Positions 36,500 through 47,696 of a stretch of DNA of 64,000 bases are shown one piece after another; positions within the stretch are counted from its first letter, which is position 1; each line of letters opens with the position of its first letter. The DNA lies in assembly GCA_029168955.1 (NCBI GenBank), contig JAPDOI010000382.1:607001-671000 (forward strand). The letters run 5' to 3'. The notes beneath the pieces were generated by a model. The model was not told the DNA's origin, did no database searches, and worked only from the letters and a program-made list of their open reading frames with translations. This stretch comes from Aplectana chamaeleonis (lineage: Eukaryota > Nematoda > Chromadorea > Rhabditida > Cosmocercidae). A program made the position numbers and the translations under genes.

Positions 36500-37190
36500 G
36501 GAGTGCGCCAAACGCCGTAGGGAGTATGCGGGATCCAAGTGGAAGTGCGCAGGACGCCGTAGAAGGTGTGCGGGACCCAAGTAGGAGTGCGCAGAACGCC
36601 GTAAAAAGTGTGCGTGACCCAAGGTAGAGTGCGCCGGACGCCAGAGAAAGTATGTGGGACCCAAATGCGAGTGCGCCGGACGCCGAAGAAAATGTGCGGG
36701 ACCCAAGTGGAAGTGCACCGGACGCCGTAGATAGCGTGCGGGAGCCAAGGTAGAGTGCGCCGGACGCCGTAGAAAATGTGCGGGACACAAGTGGGAGTGC
36801 GCAGGACGCCATAGAAAGGTGTGCGGGACCCAAATGCGAGTGCGCCGGACGCCGAAGAAAGTGTGCGGGACCCAAGGGGGGGGGTGCTCAGGACGCCGTA
36901 GAAAAGTGTGCGGGACCCAAGTGGGAGTGCGCCAAACGCCGTAGAAAGTGTGCGGGACCCAAGGTAGGGTGCGCCACGCCGCAGAAAAGAGTGTGGGACC
37001 CAAGGTAGAGTGCGCCGGACACCGTAGAAAGTGTGCGGGACCCAAGTGGAAGTGAACAAGACGCTGTAGAAAGTGTGCGGGACCAAGGTAGAGGGCGCCG
37101 GACGTCGAAGAAAGTGGGCGGGACCCAAGTGGGAGTGCGCAAGACGCCGAGGAAAGTGTGCGGGACCCAAGTGGGAGTGCGCAGGACGCC
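36500..37190 (+). repeat. Segmental copy shared with 27105-27790
   Basis: Partner of the segment at 27105; it shares the 3-bp loss near 36970 and the GGTAGGG neighbour. It includes a nine-G tract at 36876-36884. Downstream the two diverge: this copy goes on to GTATACGGGACCC while the other goes to GTATGCGGGATCC. Confidence 0.88.
36876..36884 (+). repeat. G-tract, 9 bp
   Basis: G-run variant monomer, partner of 27480-27488. Confidence 0.85.
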
Positions 37191-37286
37191 GTAGGGAGTA
37201 TACGGGACCCAAGGTAGAGTGCGCCGGACGCCGTAGAAAAGAGTGCGGGACCCAAGGTAGAGTGCGCCGGACGCTGTAGAAAGTGT

Positions 37287-37937
37287 GTGGGACCCAAGTG
37301 GCAGTGCGCCAGACGCCGTAGGGAGTATGCGGGATCCACGTGGGAGTGCGCCAAACGCCGTAGGGAGTATGCGGGATCCAAGTGGAAGTGCGCAGGACGC
37401 CGTAGAAGGTGTGCGGAACCCAAAGTAGAGTGCGCCGGATGTCGTAGAAAGCGGGCGGGACCCAAGTGGGAGTGCGCCGGACGCCGAAGAAAGTGTGCGG
37501 GACCCAAGGGGGAGTGCTCAGGTCGCCGAAGAAAGTGTGCGGGACCCAAGTGGGAGTGCGCAAGACGCCGAGGAAAGTGTGCGGGACCCAAGTGGGAGTG
37601 CGCAGGACGCCGTAGAAAGTGGGCGGGACCCAAGGTAAAGTGCGCCGGACGCCGTAGAAAGTGTGCGGGACCCAAGTGGGAGTGCGCAGAACGCCGAAGA
37701 AAGTGTGCGGGACCCAAGTGGGAGTGCGCAAGACGCCGAGGAAAGTGTGCGGGACCCAAGTGGGAGTGCGCAGGACGCCGTAGAAAGTGTGCGGGACCCC
37801 AGGTACAGTGCGCCGGACGCCGTAGAAAGTGTGCGGGATCCAAGGTAGAGGGCGCCGGACGCCGAAGAATGTGTGCGGGACCCAATTGGGAGTGCGCAGT
37901 ACGCAGTAGAAAGTGTGCGGGACCCAAGTGGAAGTGA
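37287..37937 (+). repeat. 15-monomer (about 650 bp) composite, full copy
   Basis: Same order and length as 25284-25934, 12,003 bp away. The seventh monomer here reads GGGAGTGCGCAAG, as at 41281, instead of the GGGAGCGCGCAAG of the other copies. Confidence 0.88.
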
Positions 37938-38683
37938 ACAAGACGCCAGATAAAGTATGTGGGACCCAAATGCGAGTGCGCCGGACGCCGAAGAAAGTGT
38001 GCGGGACCCAAGTGGGAGTGCGCAAGACGCCGAGGAAAGTGTGCGGGACCCAAGTGGGAGTGCGCAGGACGCCGTAGGAAGTATACGGGACCCAAGGTAG
38101 AGTGCGCCGAACGCCGTAGAAAAGAGTGTGGGACCCAAGGTAGAGTGCGCCGGACGCTGTAGAAAGTGTGTGGGACCCAAGTGGCAGTGCGCCAGACGCC
38201 GTAGGGAGTATGCGGGATCCACGTGGGAGTGCGCCAAACGCCGTAGGGAGTATGCGGGATCCAAGTGGAAGTGCGCAGGACGCCGTAGAAGGTGTGCGGG
38301 ATCCAAATGTGAGTGCGCCAAACGCCGAAGAAAGTGGGCGGGACTCAACTGGGAGTGCTCAGGACGCCATAGAAAATGTGCGGGACCCAAGTAGGAGTGC
38401 GCAGAACGCCGTAAAAAGTGTGCGTGACCCAAGGTAGAGTGCGCCGGACGCCAGAGAAAGTATGTGGGACCCAAATGCGAGTGCGCCGGACGCCGAAGAA
38501 AATGTGCGGGACCCAAGTGGAAGTGCACCGGACGCCGTAGATAGCGTGCGGGAGCCAAGGTAGAGTGCGCCGGACGCCGTAGAAAATGTGCGGGACACAA
38601 GTGGGAGTGCGCAGGACTCATAAAAAGTGTGCGGGACCCAAATGCGAGTGCGCCGGACGCCGAAGAAAGTGTGCGGGACCCAA

Positions 38684-38692
38684 GGGGGGGGG
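38684..38692 (+). repeat. G-tract, 9 bp
   Basis: G-run variant monomer, nine G before TGCTCAGG. Confidence 0.85.
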
Positions 38693-40744
38693 TGCTCAGG
38701 ACGCCGTAGAAAAGTGTGCGGGACCCAAGTGGGAGTGCGCCAAACGCCGTAGAAAGTGTGCGGGACCCAAGGTAGAGTGCGCCGGACGCCGCAGAAAAGA
38801 GTGTGGGACCCAAGGTAGAGTGCGCCGGACACCGTAGAAAGTGTGCGGGACCCAAGTGGAAGTGAACAAGACGCCGTAGAAAGTGTGCGGGACCAAGGTA
38901 GAGGGCGCCGGACGTCGAAGAAAGTGGGCGGGACCCAAGTGGAAGTGCTCAGGACGCCATAGAAAATGTGCGTGACCCAAGTAGGAGTGCGCAGAACGCC
39001 GTAAAAAGTGTGCGGGACCCAAGGTAGAGTGCGCCGGACGCCAGATAAAGTATGTGGGACCCAAATGCGAGTGCGCCGGACGCCGAAGAAAGTGTGCGGG
39101 ACCCAAGTGGGAGTGCGCAAGACGCCGAGGAAAGTGTGCGGGACCCAAGTGGGAGTGCGCAGGACGCCGTAAAAAGTGTTCGGAACCCAAGGTAGAGTGC
39201 GCCGGACGCCGTAGGAAGTGTGCGGGACCCAAGGTAGAGTGCGCCGGACGCTGTAGAAAGTGTGTGGGACCCAAGTGGCAGTGCGCCAGACGCCGTAGGG
39301 AGTATGCGGGATCCACGTGGGAGTGCGCCAAACGCCGTAGGGAGTATGCGGGATCCAAGTGGAAGTGCGCAGGACGCCGTAGAAGGTGTGCGGGACCCAA
39401 AGTAGAGTGCGCCGGATGTCGTAGAAAGCGGGCGGGACCCAAGTGGGAGTGCGCCGGACGCCGAGGAAAGTGTGCGGGACCCAAGTGGGAGTGCGCAGGA
39501 CGCCGTAGAAAGTGGGCGGGACCCAAGGTAGAGTGCGCCGGACACCGTAGAAAGTGTGCGGGACCCAAGTGGAAGTGAACAAGACGCCGTAAAAAGTGTG
39601 CGGGACCCAAGGTAGAGTGCGCCGGACGCCAGATAAAGTATGTGGGACCCAAATGCGAGTGCGCCGGACGCCGAAGAAAGTGTGCGGGACCCAAGTGGGA
39701 GTGCGCAAGACGCCGAGGAAAGTGTGCGGGACCCAAGTGGGAGTGCGCCTGACGCCGTAGAAAAGAGTGCGGGACCCAAGGTAGAGTGCGCCGGACGCTG
39801 TAGAAAGTGTGTGGGACCCAAGTGGCAGTGCGCCAGACGCCGTAGGTAGTATTCGGGATCCACGTGGGAGTGCGCCAAACGCCGTAGGGAGTATGCGGGA
39901 TCCAAGTGGAAGTGCGCAGGACGCCGTAGAAGGTGTGCGGGACCCAAGTAGGAGTGCGCAGAACGCCGTAAAAAGTGTGCGTGACCCAAGGTAGAGTGCG
40001 CCGGACGCCAGAGAAAGTATGTGGGACCCAAATGCGAGTGCGCCGGACGCCGAAGAAAATGTGCGGGACCCAAGTGGAAGTGCATCGGACGGCGTAGATA
40101 GCGTGCGGGAGCCAAGGTAGAGTGCGCCGGACGCCGTAGAAAATGTGCGGGACACAAGTGGGAGTGCGCAGGACTCATAAAAGTGTGCGGGACCCAAGTG
40201 GGAGTGCGCAGGACGCCGAAGAAAGTGTGCGGGACCCAAGTGGAAGTGCGTAGGACGCCGTAGATAGTGTGCGGGACCCAAGTAGGAGTGCGCCAAACGC
40301 CGTAGAAAGTGTGCGGGACCCAAGGTAGAGTGCGCCGGACGCCGTAGAAAAGAGTGTGGGACCCAAGGTAGAGTGCGCCGGACACCGTAGAAAGTGGGCG
40401 GGACCCAAGTGGAAGTGCTCAGGACGCCATAGAAAATGTGCGTGACCCAAGTAGGAGTGCGCAGAACGCCGTAAAAAGTGTGCGGGACCCAAGGTAGAGT
40501 GCGACGGACGCCAGATAAAGTATGTGGGACCCAAATGCGAGTGCGCCGGACGCCGAAGAAAGTGTGCGGGACCCAAGTGGGAGTGAGAAAACGCCGAGGA
40601 AAGTGTGCGGGACCCAAGGGGGAGTGCGCAGGACGCCGTAGGGAGTATACGGGACCCAAGGTAGAGTGCGCCGGACGCCGTAGAAAAGAGTGCGGGACCC
40701 AAGGTAGAGTGCGCCGGACGCTGTAGAAAGTGTGTGGGACCCAA

Positions 40745-40997
40745 GTGGCAGTGCGCCAGACGCCGTAGGGAGTATGCGGGATCCACGTGGGAGTGCGCCA
40801 AACGCCGTAGGGAGTATGCGGGATCCAAGTGGAAGTGCGCAGGACGCCGTAGAAGGTGTGCGGGACCCAAGGTAGAGTGCGCCGGACGCTGTAGAAAGTG
40901 TGTGGGACCCAAGTGGCAGTGCGCCAGACGCCGTAGGGAGTATGCGGGATCCACGTGGGAGTGCGCCAAACGCCGTAGGGAGTATGCGGGATCCAAG
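40745..40997 (+). repeat. Local 168-bp duplication of the K monomers
   Basis: The K order GTGGCAG, GGATCCACGTGGG starts at 40745 and again at 40913, exactly four monomers later. The second copy matches for about two monomers and then passes into AAGTAGGAG. This is a recent-looking four-monomer tandem duplication inside a larger composite. Confidence 0.85.
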
Positions 40998-41280
40998 TAG
41001 GAGTGCGCAGAACGCCGTAAAAAGTGTGCGTGACCCAAGGTGGAGTGCGCCGGACGCCAGATAAAGTATGTGGGACCCAAATGCGAGTGCGCCGGACGCC
41101 GAAGAAAGTGTGCGGGACCCAAGTGGGAGTGCGCAAGACGCCGAGGAAAGTGTGCGGGACCCAAGTGGGAGTGCGCAGGACGCCGTAGGGAGTATACGGG
41201 ACCCAAGGTAGAGTGCGCCGGACGCCGTAGAAAAGAGCGCGGGACCCAAGGTAGAGTGCGCCGGACGCTGTAGATAGTGT

Positions 41281-41930
41281 GTGGGACCCAAGTGGCAGTG
41301 CGCCAGACGCCGTAGGGAGTATGCGGGATCCACGTGGGAGTGCGCCAAACGCCGTAGGGAGTATGCGGGATCCAAGTGGAAGTGCGCAGGACGCCGTAGA
41401 AGGTGTGCGGGACCCAAAGTAGAGTGCGCCGGATGTCGTAGAAAGTGGGCGGGACCCAAGTGGGAGTGCGCCGGACGCCGAAGAAAGTGTGCGGGACCCA
41501 AGGGGGAGTGCTCAGGACGCCGAAGAAAGTGTGCGGGACCCAAGTGGGAGTGCGCAAGACGCCGAGGAAAGTGTGCGGGACCCAAGTGGGAGTGCGCAGG
41601 ACGCCGTAGAAAGTGGGCGGGACCCAAGGTAGAGTGCGCCGGACGCCGTAGAAAGTGTGCGGGACCCAAGTGGGAGTGCGCAGAACGCCGAAGAAAGTGT
41701 GCGGGACCCAAGTGGGAGTGCGCAAGACGCCGAGGAAAGTGTGCGGGACCCAAGTGGGAGTGCGCAGGACGCCGTAGAAAGTGTGCGGGACCCCAGGTAC
41801 AGTGCGCCGGACGCCGTAGAAAGTGTGCGGGATCCAAGGTAGAGGGCGCCGGACGCCGAAGAATGTGTGCGGGACCCAATTGGGAGTGCGCAGTACGCAG
41901 TAGAAAGTGTGCGGGACTCGAGTGGGAATG
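41281..41930 (+). repeat. 15-monomer composite, copy
   Basis: Same order as 37287-37937, 3,994 bp downstream, up to the CCCAATTGGGAG monomer with ACGCAGTAG. It is then followed by ACTCGAGTGGGAATG and CGCAGGAAG, as in the copy at 35561. Confidence 0.87.
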
Positions 41931-42716
41931 CGCAGGACGCCGCAGGAAGTGTGTGTGACCCAAATGCGCGTGCGCCGGACGTCGTAGGAAGTGTGCGGGA
42001 CCCAAGGTAGAGTGCGCCGGACACCGTAGAAAGTGTGCGGGACCCAAGTGGAAGTGAACAAGACGCCGTAAAAAGTGTGCGGGACCCAAGGTAGAGTGCG
42101 CCGGACGCCAGATAAAGTATGTGGGACCCAAATGCGAGTGCGCCGGACGCCGAAGAAAGTGTGCGGGACCCATGGGAGTGCGCAAGACGCCGTAGGAAAG
42201 TGTGCGGGACCCAAGTGGGAGTGCGCCTGACGCCGTAGAAAGAGTGCGGGACCCAAGGTAGAGTGCGCCGGACGCCGTAGAAAGTGTGTGGGACCCAAGT
42301 GGCAGTGCGCCAGACGCCGTAGGTAGTATTCGGGATCCACGTGGAGTGCGCCAAACGCCGTAGGGAGTATACGGGATCCAAGTGGAAGTGCGCAGGACGC
42401 CGTAGAAGGTGTGCGGGACCCAAGTAGGAGTGCGCAGAACGCCGTAAAAAGTGTGCGGGACCCAAGGTAGAGTGCGCCGGACGCCAGAGAAAGTATGTGG
42501 GATCCAAATGCGAGTGCGCCGGACGCCGAAGAAAATGTGCGGGACCCAAGTGGAAGTGCACCGGACGCCGTAGATAGCGTGCGGGAGCCAAGGTAGAGTG
42601 CGCCGGACGCCGTAGAAAATGTGCGGGACACAAGTGGGAGTGCGCAGGACTCATAAAAAGTGTGCGGGACCCAAATGCGAGTGCGCCGGACGCCGAAGAA
42701 AGTGTGCGGGACCCAA

Positions 42717-42726
42717 GGGGGGGGGG
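42717..42726 (+). repeat. G-tract, 10 bp
   Basis: G-run variant monomer, ten G before TGCTCAGG. Confidence 0.83.
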
Positions 42727-43978
42727 TGCTCAGGACGCCGTAGAAAAGTGTGCGGGACCCAAGTGGGAGTGCGCCAAACGCCGTAGAAAGTGTGCGGGAC
42801 CCAAGGTAGGGTGCGCCGGACGCCGCAGAAAAGAGTGTGGGACCCAAGGTAGAGTGCGCCGGACACCGTAGAAAGTGGGCGGGACCCAAGTGGAAGTGCT
42901 CAGGACGCCATAGAAAATGTGCGTGACCCAAGTAGGAGTGCGCAGAACGCCGTAAAAAGTGTGCGGGACCCAAGGTAGAGTGCGCCGGACGCCAGATAAA
43001 GTATGTGGGACCCAAATGCGAGTGCGCCGGACGCTGTGGAAAGTGTGTGGGACCCAAGTGGCAGTGCGCCAGACGCCGTAGGGAGTATGCGGGACCCAAG
43101 TGGGAGTGCGCAGGACGCCGTAGGGAGTATACGGGACCCAAGTAGGAGTGCGCGGAACGCCGTAAAAAGTGTGCGGGACCCAAGGTAGAGTGCGCCGGAC
43201 GCTGTAGAAAGTGTGTGGGACCCAAGTGGCAGTGCGCCAGACGCCGTAGGGAGTATGCGGGATCCACGTGGGAGTGCGCCAAACGCCGTAGGGAGTATGC
43301 GGGATCCAAGTGGAAGTGCGCAGGACGCCGTAGAAGGTGTGCGGGACCCAAGGTAGAGTGCGCCGGACGCCATAGAAAGTGTGCGGGACCCAACTGGGAG
43401 TGCTCAGGACGCCATAGAAAATGTGCGGGACCCAAGGTAGAGTGCGCAGGACGCCGTAGAAAGTGTGCGGGACCCAAGTGGGAGTGCGCAGAACGCCGAA
43501 GAAAGTGTGCGGGACCCAAGTGGGAGTGCGCAAGACGCCGAGGAAAGTGTGCGGGACCCAAGTGGGAGTGCGCAGGACGCCGTAGAAAGTGTGCGGGACC
43601 CCAGCTACAGTGCGCCGGACGCCGTAGAAAGTGTGCGGGATCCAAGGTAGAGTGCGCCGGACGCTGAAGAAAGTGTGCGGGACCCAAGTAGGAGTGCGCA
43701 GAACGCAGTAGAAAGTGTGCGGCACTCGAGTGGGAATGCGCAGGACGCCGCATGAAGGGTGCCGCACCCAAACGCGAGGGCGGCGGACGCCGTAGGAAGT
43801 GAGCGGGACCCAAGGTAGAGTGCGCCGGACGCCGTAGAAAGTGTGCGGGACCCAAGTGGAAGTGAACAAGACGCCGTAAAAGTGTGCGGGACCCAAGGTA
43901 GAGTGCGCCGGACGCCAGATAAAGTATGTGGGACCCAAATGCGAGTGCGCCGGACGCCGAAGAAAGTGTGCGGGACCC

Positions 43979-44200
43979 AAGGGGAGTGCTCAGGACGCCA
44001 TAGAAAATGTGCGGGACCCAAGTAGGAGTGCGCAGAACGCCGTAGAAAGTGTGCGGGATCCAAGTTAGAGGGCGCCGGACGCCGAAGAATGTGTGTGGGA
44101 CCCAATTGGGAGTGCGCAGTACGCCGTAGAAAGTGTGCGGGACTCGAGTGGGAATGCGCAGGACGCCGCAGGAAGTGTGCGGGACTCAAGGGGGGGGGGG
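43979..44200 (+). repeat. Five-monomer composite, copy 2 of 4, with 11-G tract
   Basis: Same order as 18829-19035. The first monomer has four G (AAGGGGAGTGCTC), where 44821 and 53601 have five. It ends in the longest G-run of the window, eleven G at 44190-44200. Confidence 0.87.
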
Positions 44201-44820
44201 TGCTCAGGACGCCGTAAAAAGTGTGCGGGATCCAAATGCGAGTGCGCCCAACGCCGGAGAAAGTGTGCGGGACCCAAGGGGGAGTGCTCAGGACGCCGTA
44301 GAAAGTGTGCGGGACCCAAGTGGGAGTGCGCAGAACGCCGAAGAAAGTGTGCGGGACCCAAGTGGGAGTGCGCAAGACGCCGAGGAAAGTGTGCGGGACC
44401 CAAGTGGGAGTGCGCAGGACGCCGTAGAAAGTGTGCGGGACCCCAGGTACAGTGCGCCGGACGCCGTAGAAAGTGTGCGGGATCCAAGGTAGAGGGCGCC
44501 GGACGCTGAAGAATGTGTGCGGGACCCAATTGGGAGTGCGCAGTACGCAGTAGAAAGTGTGCGGGACTCGAGTGGGAATGCGCAGGACGCCGCAGGAAGT
44601 GTGTGGGACCCAAATGCGAGTGCGCCGGACGTCGTAGGAAGTGTGCGGGACCCAAGGTAGAGTGCGCCGGACACCGTAGAAAGTGTGCGGGACCCAAGTG
44701 GAAGTGAACAAGACGCCGTAAAAAGTGTGCGGGACCCAAGGTAGAGTGCGCCGGACGCCAGATAAAGTATGTGGGACCCAAATGCGAGTGCGCCGGACGC
44801 CGAAGAAAGTGTGCGGGACC

Positions 44821-45042
44821 CAAGGGGGAGTGCTCAGGACGCCATAGAAAATGTGCGGGACCCAAGTAGGAGTGCGCAGAACGCCGTAGAAAGTGTGCGG
44901 GATCCAAGTTAGAGGGCGCCGGACGCCGAAGAATGTGTGTGGGACCCAATTGGGAGTGCGCAGTACGCCGTAGAAAGTGTGCGGGACTCGAGTGGGAATG
45001 CGCAGGACGCCGCAGGAAGTGTGCGGGACTCAAGGGGGGGGG
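44821..45042 (+). repeat. Five-monomer composite, copy 3 of 4, with 9-G tract
   Basis: Matches 43979-44200 base for base as far as I can see, except in G-run length: five G in the first monomer and nine G at 45034-45042. The two copies are 842 bp apart, about 20 monomers. Confidence 0.87.
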
Positions 45043-45564
45043 TGCTCAGGACGCCGTAGAAAAGTGTGCGTGACCCAAGGTAGAGTGCGCCGGACGCCAG
45101 AGAAAGTATGTGGGACCCAAATGCGAGTGCGCCGAACGCCGAAGAAAATGTGCGGGACCCAAGTGGAAGTGCACCGGACGCCGAAGATAGCGTGCGGGAG
45201 CCAAGGTAGAGTGCGCCGGACGCCGTAGAAAGTGTGCGGGACCCAAGTGGGAGTGCGCCGGACGGCGCAGAAAAGAGTGTGGGACCCAAGGTAGAGTGCG
45301 CCGGACACCGTAGAAAGTGTGCGGGACCCAAGTGGAAGTGAACAAGACGCCAGATAAAGTATGTGGGACCCAAATGCGAGTGCGCCGGACGCCGAAGAAA
45401 GTGTGCGGGACCCAAGTGGGAGTGCGCAGGACGCCGTAGGGAGTATACGGGACCCAAGGTAGAGTGCGCCGGACGCCGTAGAAAGTGTGCGGGACCCAAG
45501 GTAGAGTGCGCCGGACGCCGTAGAAAAGAGTGTGGGACCCAAGGTAGAGTGCGCCGGACACCGT

Positions 45565-46150
45565 AGGAAGTGTGCGGGACCCAAGGTAGAGTGCGCCGGA
45601 CGCTGTAGAAAGTGTGTGGGACCCAAGTGGCAGTGCGCCAGACGCCGTAGGGAGTATGCGGGATCCACGTGGGAGTGCGCCAAACGCCGTAGGGAGTATG
45701 CGGGATCCAAGTGGAAGTGCGCAGGACGCCGTAGAAGGTGTGCGGGACCCAAAGTAGAGTGCGCCGGATGTCGTAGGAAGTGGGCGGGACCCAAGTGGAA
45801 GTGCGCAGGACGCCGTAGAAAATGTGTGGGATCCAAATGCGAGTGCGCCAAACGCCGAAGAAAGTGGGCGGGACCCAACTGGGAGTGCTCAGGACGCCAT
45901 AGAAAATGTGCGGGACCCAAGTAGGAGTGCGCAGAACGCCGTAAAAAGTGTGCGTGACCCAAGGTAGAGTGCGCCGGACGCCAGAGAAAGTATGTGGGAC
46001 CCAAATGCGAGTGCGCCGGACGCCGAAGAAAATGTGCGGGACCCAAGTGGAAGTGCACCGGACGCCGTAGATAGCGTGCGGGACCCAAGGTAGAGTGCGC
46101 CGGACGCCGTAGAAAATGTGCGGGACACAAGTGGGAGTGCGCCAAACGCC
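45565..46150 (+). repeat. K+L composite, complete copy
   Basis: Same monomer order as 19312-19912, including AAGTGGAAGTGCACCGG and GATAGCGTG. It ends differently: after GGACACAAGTGGGAG it passes to GCGCCAAACGCCGTTGAAAG instead of the GACTCAT monomer. The first K monomers also match 53401-53560. Confidence 0.87.
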
Positions 46151-47580
46151 GTTGAAAGTGTGCGGGACCCAAGGTAGAGGGCGCCGGACGTCGAAGAAAG
46201 TGGGCGGGACCCAAGTGGAAGTGCTCAGGACGCCATAGAAAATGTGCGGGACCCAAGTAGGAGTGCGCAGAACGCCGTAAAAAGTGTGCGGGACCCAAGG
46301 TAGAGTGCGCCGGACGCCAGATAAAGTATGTGGGACCCAAATGCGAGTGCGCCGGACGCCGAAGAAAGTGTGCGGAACCCAAGTGGGAGTGCGCAAGACG
46401 CCGAGGAAAGTGTGCGGGACCCAAGTGGGAGTGCGCAGGACGCCGTAGGGAGTATACGGGACCCAAGGTAGAGTGCGCCGGACGCCGTAGAAAAGAGTGT
46501 GGGACCCAAGGTAGAGTGCGCCGGACACCGTAGGAAGTGTGCGGGACCCAAGGTACAGTGCGCCGGACGCTGTAGAAAGTGTGTGGGACCCAAGTGGAAG
46601 TGCGCAGGACGCCGTAGAAGGTGTGTGGGACCAAAAGTAGAGTGCGCCGGATGTTGTAGGAAGTGGGCGGGACCCAAGTGGGAGTGCGCAGGACGCCGTA
46701 GAAAATGTGTGGGATCCAAATGCGAGTGCGCCAAACGCCGAAGAAAGTGGGCGGGACCCAACTGGGAGTGCTCAGGACGCCATAGAAAATGTGCGGGACC
46801 CAAGTGGGAGTGCTCAGGACGCCATAGAAAATGTGCGGGACCCAAGTAGAAGTGCGCAGAACGCCGTAAAAAGTGTGCGGGACCCAAGGTAGAGTGCGCC
46901 GGACACCGTAGAAAGTGTGCGGGACCCAAGTGGAAGTGAACAAGACGCCGTTGAAAGTGTGCGGGACCAAGGTAGAGGGCGCCGGACGTCGAAGAAAGTG
47001 GGCGGGACCCAAGTGGGAGTGCTCAGGACGCCATAGAAAATGTGCGGGACCCAAGTAGGAGTGCGCAGAACGCCGTAGAAAGTGTGCGGGACCCAAGTGG
47101 GAATGCGCGGGACGCCGCAGGAAGTGTGTGGGACCCAAATGCGAGTGCGCCGGACGTCGTAGGAAGTGTGCGGGACCCAAGGTAGAGTGCGCCGGACGCT
47201 GTAGAAAGTGTGTGGGACCCAAGTGGCAGTGCGCCAGACGCCGTAGGGAGTATGCGGGATCCACGTGGGAGTGCGCCAAACGCCGTAGGGAGTATGCGGG
47301 ATCCAAGTGGAAGTGCGCAGGACGCCGTAGAAGGTGTGCGGGACCCAAAGTAGAACGCGCCGGATGTCGTAGGAAGTGGGCGGGACCCAATTGGAAGTGC
47401 GCAGGACGCCGTAGAAAATGTGTGGGATCCAAATGCGAGTGCGCCAAACGCCGAAGAAAGTGGGCGGCACCCAACTGGGAGTGCTCAGGACGCCGTAGAT
47501 AGCATGCGGGACCCAAGATAGAGTGCGCCGGACGCCGTAGAAAGTGTGCGGGACACAAGTGGGAGTGCGCAGGATCATAA
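46141..47580 (+). repeat. About 1.45-kb segment, copy 1 of 3
   Basis: It runs from the GCCGTTGAAAG monomer through two AACTGGGAG/AAGTGGGAG GCTCAGG monomers, a second GCCGTTGAAAG, the K composite and a final GCAGGATCATAAAAAG monomer. A copy at 54504-55985 has offset 8,363 bp at the start and 8,405 at the end, so one monomer was gained or lost. A third, rearranged copy starts near 56225. Confidence 0.87.
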
Positions 47581-47696
47581 AAAGTGTGCGAGACCCAAGT
47601 GGGAGTGCGCAGGACGCCATAGAAAATGTGCGGGACCCAAGTGGAAGTGAGCCGAACGCCGTAGAAGGTGTGCGGAACCCAAGGTAGAGTGCGCCG

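Larger units (their letters stand above)
34694..38180 (+). repeat. About 882-bp (21-monomer) periodicity, four spacings
   Basis: The K marker GTGGCAGTGCGCCAG occurs near 34694, 35572, 36455, 37298 and 38181. The spacings are about 878, 883, 843 and 883 bp; 21 monomers would be 882. The content between markers is not uniform. The first, second and fourth intervals hold the 15-monomer composite, while the third holds an L composite with a G-tract. The spacing is therefore more conserved than the content. Beyond 38181 the spacing becomes irregular (about 1094, 557, 913, 168, 379 bp). Confidence 0.8.
22601..47600 (+). repeat. Zone D: mosaic of K, L and 15-monomer composites
   Basis: The K composite recurs here roughly every 0.4-2.5 kb. 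What lies between K copies is either the about 650-bp composite described at 25284 or the L composite with G-tract and GACTCAT monomers. Long-range copies (9.4 kb and 12 kb apart) show that blocks, not single monomers, have been copied. Stretches not listed separately (for example 28263-33826 and 38181-40744) contain the same kinds of monomer in less regular order and no other sequence. Confidence 0.75.

Noticed and set aside
40175..43855. Minus-strand open frame of about 1,226 codons, and similar frames at 34438-38025 and 7625-10885
   Set aside because: Same reason. The peptide switches between the three possible minus-strand repeats at each 1-2 bp indel, which no conserved protein would tolerate.
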